Assembly (NCBI GenBank): GCA_947258755.1
Contig: CAMYJO010000013.1
Span: 1-61,892, forward strand
Direction: 5' to 3'
Source of the DNA: an uncultured Gammaproteobacteria bacterium
Lineage (GTDB): Bacteria; Pseudomonadota; Gammaproteobacteria; JAADHQ01
Length of the DNA: 61,892 bases
Position 1 is the first letter of the stretch; each line of letters starts with the position of its first letter. The position numbers and the translations under genes are program-made. Below, piece by piece: positions 57,169 to 61,892 of this stretch. Under the pieces are notes generated by a model. It was not told where the DNA came from and searched no databases. It was given only the letters and a program-made list of their open reading frames with translations.

Positions 57169-58407
57169 ATGTCACGCTTACTTGTCATAGGCTATGTCTG
57201 GCCGGAACCCGGTTCATCCGCTGCCGGGACGCGCATGCTGCAACTGCTGGAATTGTTCCGGCACCATCAATGGCAAATCACGTTCAGCAGCCCGGCTGCA
57301 GATAGTGAATACTGTGCCGACTTGGAATCCCTGGGCATACAGCGCCAGCGCATCGAATTAAACAACAGCAGCTTTGACGATTTTGTCAGTCAATTTCAGC
57401 CGGACATTGTCCTGTTTGATCGCTTCATGATGGAGGAGCAGTTTGCATGGCGCGTCGAGAAAAACTGTCCGCAGGCCATGCGACTATTGGAATCGGTCGA
57501 CTTGCATTGTCTGCGTACAGCGCGGCAAGATGCGAGTAAACAGCAACGTGACGTTAGTCAACGCGACTATCACAGTGATATTGCCAAACGAGAAATTGCC
57601 AGCATACTACGTTGTGACCTGAGCCTGATTATCTCGGCGACAGAAATGGAACATCTCGTCAGCGTTTACCGTATCGACAGACAGTTACTGCATTATGTAC
57701 CGTTTATGTTGGAGCACATTGACCCCGGTAAGGCGAGTGAACAATTACCTGATTTTTCTGAGCGCCAGGATTTCATCTTCATCGGTAACTTTCAACATGC
57801 GCCGAATTGGGATGCGGTCCGCTATCTTAAACAGGATATCTGGCCGCGCATAAGGGCATTACTGCCACAGACACAGTTACATATCTATGGTGCCTACACA
57901 CCGGATAAGGCAAAGCAACTGCATAATGCGGCCGAAGGCTTTTTGATTGAAGGGCGTGCAGAGGATGTAGGCCAGGTCATGCAACAGGCACGTGTATGTT
58001 TGGCGCCGCTGCGTTTCGGTGCCGGACTGAAAGGCAAGCTAATTGATGCCATGCAATATGGCACACCCAGCGTGACCAGCAAAATCGGTGCTGAGGGCAT
58101 GCACGCAGAGCTACCGTGGAATGGTGCGATAGAAGATCAAGCCGAGGCATTTGCGACAGCAGCACAACAGCTATACCAACAAGCGCCATTGTGGCAGCAG
58201 GCACAGATGGATGGTTTTCACATAATCAACACGGTCTATAATAAAGCGACCTTGGGCCAGGCGCTGATGCAAACAATCAAACAGGTCATGGATAACCTGG
58301 AACAGCATCGACTGGATAATTTTACCGGCGCCATGCTGGGTCATCATTCCATGAAAAGTACGCAGTATATGTCGCGCTGGATTGAAGAAAAAAACAAGCA
58401 TAAGTAA
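57169..58407 (+). CDS. Glycosyltransferase (GT4-like, GT-B fold)
   Basis: A 412-residue protein with an N-terminal Rossmann-like half (LLVIGYVWPEPGSSAAGTRM) and a C-terminal glycosyl_trans_1 half (FIFIGNFQHAPNWDAV, RVCLAPLRFGAGLKGKLIDAM). It would transfer a sugar from a nucleotide donor, probably in envelope polysaccharide or a protein-linked glycan. Neighbours give no pathway, and no other sugar genes are nearby. Confidence 0.86.
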   Translation: MSRLLVIGYVWPEPGSSAAGTRMLQLLELFRHHQWQITFSSPAADSEYCADLESLGIQRQRIELNNSSFDDFVSQFQPDIVLFDRFMMEEQFAWRVEKNCPQAMRLLESVDLHCLRTARQDASKQQRDVSQRDYHSDIAKREIASILRCDLSLIISATEMEHLVSVYRIDRQLLHYVPFMLEHIDPGKASEQLPDFSERQDFIFIGNFQHAPNWDAVRYLKQDIWPRIRALLPQTQLHIYGAYTPDKAKQLHNAAEGFLIEGRAEDVGQVMQQARVCLAPLRFGAGLKGKLIDAMQYGTPSVTSKIGAEGMHAELPWNGAIEDQAEAFATAAQQLYQQAPLWQQAQMDGFHIINTVYNKATLGQALMQTIKQVMDNLEQHRLDNFTGAMLGHHSMKSTQYMSRWIEEKNKHK

Positions 58408-58534
58408 GCGGCCTTCTGTATTGATGTCGATAAATACCGATGGCGGATAACGGCATATCAATATAAAATAATCATACCCTTGTCATGACAATGGCTTACC
58501 CAGTGTTGAACGAAAACAGAGATTAGTGAATACC

Positions 58535-59305
58535 ATGCTCATTGTAATATCACCCGCAAAAAAACTGGACTATGAAAGTGATCTGAAAACCAAGACCTTT
58601 ACGATCCCTGATTACCTGGATGACTCCGCCCTGCTGATCAAGCGCATGCGCGACTTTTCCAGCCTGGATATTTCAGAATTGATGCATGTCAGCAGCAAAA
58701 TAGCCGAGCTCAATTTTGACCGCTATGAGGCCTGGACCCCCAAGTTCACAGCCAACAATGCCCGACAGGCGGTTTTCGCATTCAGGGGCGATGTCTACAC
58801 CGGCCTCGATGCTGATACCTTAAAGAAGGCCGACCTGGATTTCGCGCAAAAACACCTGCGTATTCTGTCCGGCCTTTATGGTCTGCTCAGACCCCTTGAC
58901 CTGATGAAGGCCTATCGACTGGAGATGGGCACCAAGCTGGAAAATGTGCGCGGCAAGAACCTGTATGAATTTTGGGGCATGAAGATTACCGATGGCCTCA
59001 ATGAGCAGCTGAAAAAGATCAAATCGAGTACGCTGGTCAATCTGGCCTCGAATGAGTATTTCAAATCGGTAAAGCCGAAGGCCATTAATGGTGAAATCGT
59101 CACGCCATCGTTCAAGGAATTCAAGAATGGTGATTACAAGATGATCGGTATCTACGCCAAGAAAGCGCGTGGACTGATGAGTCGTTTTATTATCCAGAAC
59201 CGGCTCTCTGACATAGAAGACATCAAGTCATTTGACCTGGAAGGCTATAAAATCAATAAAAAACTGACCAAGGGCAATAACCTGGTGTTTACCCGCAGGC
59301 AATAA
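58535..59305 (+). CDS. yaaA: Peroxide stress protein YaaA (DUF328)
   Basis: A 256-residue YaaA/UPF0246 protein beginning MLIVISPAKKLDYES at ATG 58535; a GTG at 58526 is a possible alternative start. Diagnostic segments are YRLEMGTKL, LASNEYFK and the final KGNNLVFTR. In E. coli YaaA limits iron-driven oxidative damage and is controlled by OxyR. It stands alone here, and no clear OxyR site was seen. Confidence 0.95.
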   Translation: MLIVISPAKKLDYESDLKTKTFTIPDYLDDSALLIKRMRDFSSLDISELMHVSSKIAELNFDRYEAWTPKFTANNARQAVFAFRGDVYTGLDADTLKKADLDFAQKHLRILSGLYGLLRPLDLMKAYRLEMGTKLENVRGKNLYEFWGMKITDGLNEQLKKIKSSTLVNLASNEYFKSVKPKAINGEIVTPSFKEFKNGDYKMIGIYAKKARGLMSRFIIQNRLSDIEDIKSFDLEGYKINKKLTKGNNLVFTRRQ

Positions 59306-59348
59306 TCCCGGTATTGTTGATTGGTTTTGACTATCATAATATAACAAC

Positions 59349-59395
59349 TAATAGTTATTACAGATATAAAAAAGAGCCAGTAACTATAACTATTA
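59349..59395. repeat. AT-rich 10-bp inverted repeat
   Basis: TAATAGTTAT (59349-59358) pairs with ATAACTATTA (59386-59395) over a 27-base spacer, downstream of yaaA. It could be a weak stem-loop or a protein site; no T-run follows. Confidence 0.4.
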
Positions 59396-59458
59396 TATAT
59401 TATTCAATGGCTTATATAATTATTCTTTGACTACTAGCTAACAGCCAGCATAGAACGA

Positions 59459-59914
59459 ATGACGCAAGAACGAGACAAGGAACAGGCGCTACAAGCCGTC
59501 TTGTACGCCGAAATTCCACTGACGCAATCGATAGGCATTGAGGTCATCGAGCACACAGACATGTCACTCACGCTGAGCGCCCCGATTGAGAATAATATTA
59601 ACCATAAATGCACCGCATTTGGCGGCAGCCTCTATTCTGTGGCCGTGTTATCGGGTTGGGGACTGATCTATCTACTGTTAAAGCAGCATCAGCTGACGGG
59701 TCATATTGTCATCCAGGAAAGTAACACCCGGTTCATAAAACCGGTTTCGTCCAGGATAACGGCAAAATGTGCATTCGAGTCTGAACAACAGATAGACGGT
59801 TTTCTGAACATGTACAAGAAAAGAGCCAAAGCAAGAATAAAACTGCAGTCACGAATCATGGTAGATAATGAGGCAGCAGTCCTGTTTAGTGGCAGCTATG
59901 TTGTACACCGCTAA
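59459..59914 (+). CDS. YiiD_C-type thioesterase domain protein
   Basis: A 151-residue hot-dog-fold protein of the thioesterase_2/YiiD C-terminal family. The segments HKCTAFGGSLYSVAVLSGWG and TRFIKPV are typical. In E. coli this domain is fused to a GNAT domain in YiiD (FabY); here it stands alone. It may act on acyl-CoA or acyl-ACP; substrate unknown. Confidence 0.88.
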   Translation: MTQERDKEQALQAVLYAEIPLTQSIGIEVIEHTDMSLTLSAPIENNINHKCTAFGGSLYSVAVLSGWGLIYLLLKQHQLTGHIVIQESNTRFIKPVSSRITAKCAFESEQQIDGFLNMYKKRAKARIKLQSRIMVDNEAAVLFSGSYVVHR

Positions 59915-59971
59915 TCAGTCATATCTATTCAAGAATAATAATTGCTGCTTTGCGTGTTAGGATATTGTTTA

Positions 59972-60931
59972 GTGGAAACCATATTTAAAATATTGAATAC
60001 ATTCCTGGTGCTAAGCATGCTCACTGCCTGCCAGACAATGCCGCAACGTGTCGCCGATCTGGATATAGAGGATGCGCATAGCGGTGGCGCCTTAATACGT
60101 TTTGATCAAAGCAACCAAACCCTGGCCTCCGGTGGCTGGGAAGGCCTTATTAAACTAAGGGCCCTGCCTGATGGAAAAGTGATCCATGCCTGGCAGGCAC
60201 ATGATGATTCTGTCAACGGCATAGTGTTTATTAAACAAGGCAAGCACATTATTAGCGCCGGGTATGATGGACACTTGAAACATTGGGCACGCCACGGTTA
60301 CTTAGTGAAGCAAAGACTACTGTCCAGCCCAATTACCGACATGCTGTTGGATGAATCTAAAGGTCTAGTCATGACGGCACATGCAGATGGCTCCGTTCAA
60401 CGGCATCGGCTATCCGATTTTAAGCCACTTAAACATTATCAGGTACATAAAGGTGCGGTCAGAGCACTTACCTGGCACAGTAAGACACAACAACTGGCAT
60501 CCAGCGGCCATGACGGTCGGATTGTCATCATTGATCGCAATGACAACAGTCGTCAACTGCCCTCACCTGCCACCGATGCCTGGTCACTGGCGTTTACGCC
60601 GGATGGAACTTACCTGTTTGGTAGCGGTTGGTTTGACCTATTCAGCTGGCAGCTAAAGTCAGGAAAATTGAGTGTAATTGATACGCCACATAGAGGTATC
60701 ATCAAAGAGATTCAGTTTGCCCAGCAGGGTCAGGTATTGGCCACCATCAGCAGGCAAACCGATAGTTCAGTTTATTACCTGGAGCCCTTTACCGGCAAGA
60801 TCGTCAAAATTTTTCAAAGACATGAATTATGCGGCGAGCATATACGGGTTTCACCCAACGGAAGATATCTAGCCTCCAGCAGTGATGATGCCAGTTTGCG
60901 GGTTTGGGACTTAAATTCAGATAAGCAATAA
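59972..60931 (+). CDS. WD40-like repeat lipoprotein
   Basis: A protein of about 319 residues, starting at GTG 59972, chosen because it gives a clean lipoprotein signal ending in the lipobox LTAC; the open frame continues back to 59942. The mature part is a beta-propeller with WD40-like repeats (HDDSVNGIVF, GHDGRIVIID, ASSSDDASLRVWDL, the last with the classic Trp-Asp). It is probably anchored in the outer membrane facing the periplasm. Role unknown; likely a protein-interaction scaffold. Confidence 0.82.
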   Translation: METIFKILNTFLVLSMLTACQTMPQRVADLDIEDAHSGGALIRFDQSNQTLASGGWEGLIKLRALPDGKVIHAWQAHDDSVNGIVFIKQGKHIISAGYDGHLKHWARHGYLVKQRLLSSPITDMLLDESKGLVMTAHADGSVQRHRLSDFKPLKHYQVHKGAVRALTWHSKTQQLASSGHDGRIVIIDRNDNSRQLPSPATDAWSLAFTPDGTYLFGSGWFDLFSWQLKSGKLSVIDTPHRGIIKEIQFAQQGQVLATISRQTDSSVYYLEPFTGKIVKIFQRHELCGEHIRVSPNGRYLASSSDDASLRVWDLNSDKQ

Positions 60932-60950
60932 AGCTTAACTTGTAGACGGA

Positions 60951-61466
60951 TTATTCTGACCCCGTCTCTGCTTGTATTTTCAAGGCATCATTCATCGAAT
61001 TGAGCATGACCGGGACGTGATTACTGAATTTACCCCAAAAGAGTGGCACGAGCATGCCTTTAAACAATTCTTTATGTACCAGTCGTGTACCGGTAGCGGT
61101 TTGCTCCAGTTCAAAGATCTTATCATTGGTCATTAATATTTCGGACATCATTTTTGCGCGCCAGCGAAATGACGTCGGTTCCTGGAGGTTGGTTACAACA
61201 GGTATATAGTTTGGACCGTCCTTGCCATCCTCGCCGATCATCGTGATATTGAGTTCAGAACCAAGAGCAGGCGTGCCACTCGCCTGGTTGATGATCGGAG
61301 TCCATTCCTTCCAGCTTTCGAAATCAGTGAGAATGGCCCACACTTTTTCAGGCGGTGCAGCAATTTCAACTTCTGTTCGTATTTCACGCATAGCATTTCC
61401 TTCTGCCCACAAAAAGAGACCGGCGGTTAAAAGGATAATAAGAATTATTAAAATTATTTTTTTCAT
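60951..61466 (-). CDS. SRPBCC family (polyketide cyclase-like) protein with N-terminal anchor
   Basis: A 171-residue protein from ATG 61466, preceded by AGGAAAC; the open frame to 61661 merely reads through a hairpin repeat. One N-terminal helix (IILIILIILLTAGLFLWA) is followed by an SRPBCC domain (IAAPPEKVWAILTDFESWKEW, seen in parts). Such domains bind hydrophobic ligands in a deep pocket. The signal or anchor sequence suggests an extracytoplasmic location. Ligand unknown. Confidence 0.84.
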   Translation of the reverse strand: MKKIILIILIILLTAGLFLWAEGNAMREIRTEVEIAAPPEKVWAILTDFESWKEWTPIINQASGTPALGSELNITMIGEDGKDGPNYIPVVTNLQEPTSFRWRAKMMSEILMTNDKIFELEQTATGTRLVHKELFKGMLVPLFWGKFSNHVPVMLNSMNDALKIQAETGSE

Positions 61467-61520
61467 AATGTTTCCTGTATTTTCACTATTAAGGAGAAAG
61501 AAAGTGATAATAAAAGAGTG

Positions 61521-61581
61521 ATCAATAGGGTCAGACTCGATTGATTCTCTAGTCAATTCAATCGAGTCTGACCCTATTGAT
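61521..61581. repeat. Perfect 24-bp inverted repeat with GGGTCAGACTCGATTGA arms
   Basis: The arms 61521-61544 and 61558-61581 are exact complements, with a 13-base loop. The GGGTCAGA core recurs in the 46144-46192 element. It looks like a member of a dispersed repeat family and would form a strong hairpin on either strand. Confidence 0.75.
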
Positions 61582-61719
61582 ACTATTGATATTAAGTAAT
61601 TGCAAAAACCATAAATAGTCTTGAAATCATTTTTTATTCCTAACATAAAATAGAGGGGCACCGATTGGCGTCACGTTTGAATGCAGGGTTAGGGAGCCTC
61701 TGCACGGAGATTGAAGCTA

Positions 61720-61892
61720 TCAGGTGTCTTCTGGAGCTATAGCCAAGAGGATCTTCCCGGCAACCTGCGACGCTCGTTGGGGTTTACGTTTTATGTTTTC
61801 CAGGATTGATTCAATCGACGCCGTTCCTTCAAGGCCTGCCCACTCCGCCATTTGCTCTGGTGTCGCATCGAGATAGGCCATCCTCCAGCTAC
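61720..61892 (-). CDS. Partial ORF at window end, unknown
   Basis: An open frame of at least 53 codons reads to TGA at 61720. An ATG is visible at 61881, but GGAGG touches it too closely for a start and the frame is open to the edge, so it may begin outside the window. The visible residues (MAYLDATPEQMAEWAG then IESILENIKRKPQRA) show no family I recognise. The flanking GAGCCTCTGCACGG (about 61694-61707) resembles an insertion-sequence end, so a mobile origin is possible. Confidence 0.35.
   Translation of the reverse strand, partial: SWRMAYLDATPEQMAEWAGLEGTASIESILENIKRKPQRASQVAGKILLAIAPEDT

Noticed and set aside
61467-61661. Extended N-terminus of the SRPBCC protein
   Set aside because: It reads through a perfect hairpin repeat; AGGAAAC before ATG 61466 and the signal-like helix support the shorter form.

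Overview
This window is the chromosomal replication-origin region of a gammaproteobacterium. The marker order mnmE-yidC-yidD-rnpA-rpmH / dnaA-dnaN-recF-gyrB, the parA-parB pair, mnmG and rsmG support this. So do an AcrB-type RND pump, an OmpR-type two-component system and a PEP-CTERM protein. I cannot name the genus from sequence alone. Genes left of dnaA run mostly on the minus strand and genes to the right mostly on the plus strand, as expected for divergent replication from an origin at about 51.76-51.98 kb. Two perfect parS palindromes lie inside recF and parAB is 40 kb away.

Layout. 0-5.1 kb: an Mrp-type multisubunit cation/proton antiporter operon read E-F-G-B-C-D-(second D/A-like, cut by the window edge). 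5.2-10.7 kb: an SLC13 permease with RCK_C domains, small membrane proteins, a GIY-YIG protein, a PEP-CTERM protein whose signal peptide looks frameshifted, and an HPP membrane protein. 10.9-15.0 kb: parB, parA, an exported dienelactone-hydrolase-like protein with altered catalytic residues, rsmG and a DUF302 protein. 15.1-23.6 kb: ten co-directional genes (two zinc-ribbon DUF4178 proteins, two tiny membrane proteins, DUF350, a membrane-anchored aminopropyltransferase-like enzyme, XpaC, TelA, SPFH-GYF_2 and a double-zinc-ribbon membrane protein). This is the best candidate for a little-studied envelope system. 23.8-25.7 kb: mnmG. 26.2-30.5 kb: an ABC exporter operon (ATPase, FtsX-like permease, HlyD adaptor). 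30.5-32.6 kb: an nhaA remnant, a four-cysteine periplasmic protein and a beta-CASP hydrolase. 32.8-36.0 kb: a PhnD-like binding protein with a hybrid histidine kinase whose Hpt domain is separated by an apparent frameshift. 36.2-39.2 kb: cytochrome b561, a PepSY protein and an OmpR-type regulator/kinase pair preceded by a direct-repeat operator candidate. 39.5-44.0 kb: an RND efflux pump and its adaptor.

44.1-46.1 kb holds three small, AT-richer minus-strand genes (GFA, SAM methyltransferase, GNAT). They alternate with four attC-like elements, so this looks like a short integron cassette array without a visible integrase. From 46.3 kb the conserved origin genes follow, ending with gyrB. Beyond it come a small membrane protein, a glycosyltransferase, yaaA, a YiiD_C thioesterase, a WD40-like lipoprotein and an SRPBCC protein. 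Several dispersed palindromic repeats (8.0, 39.3, 46.1, 57.0 and 61.5 kb) sit in intergenic gaps.

The usual compact mnmG-rsmG-parA-parB block is broken up here by accessory insertions. No tRNA, rRNA, CRISPR array or complete insertion sequence was recognised.
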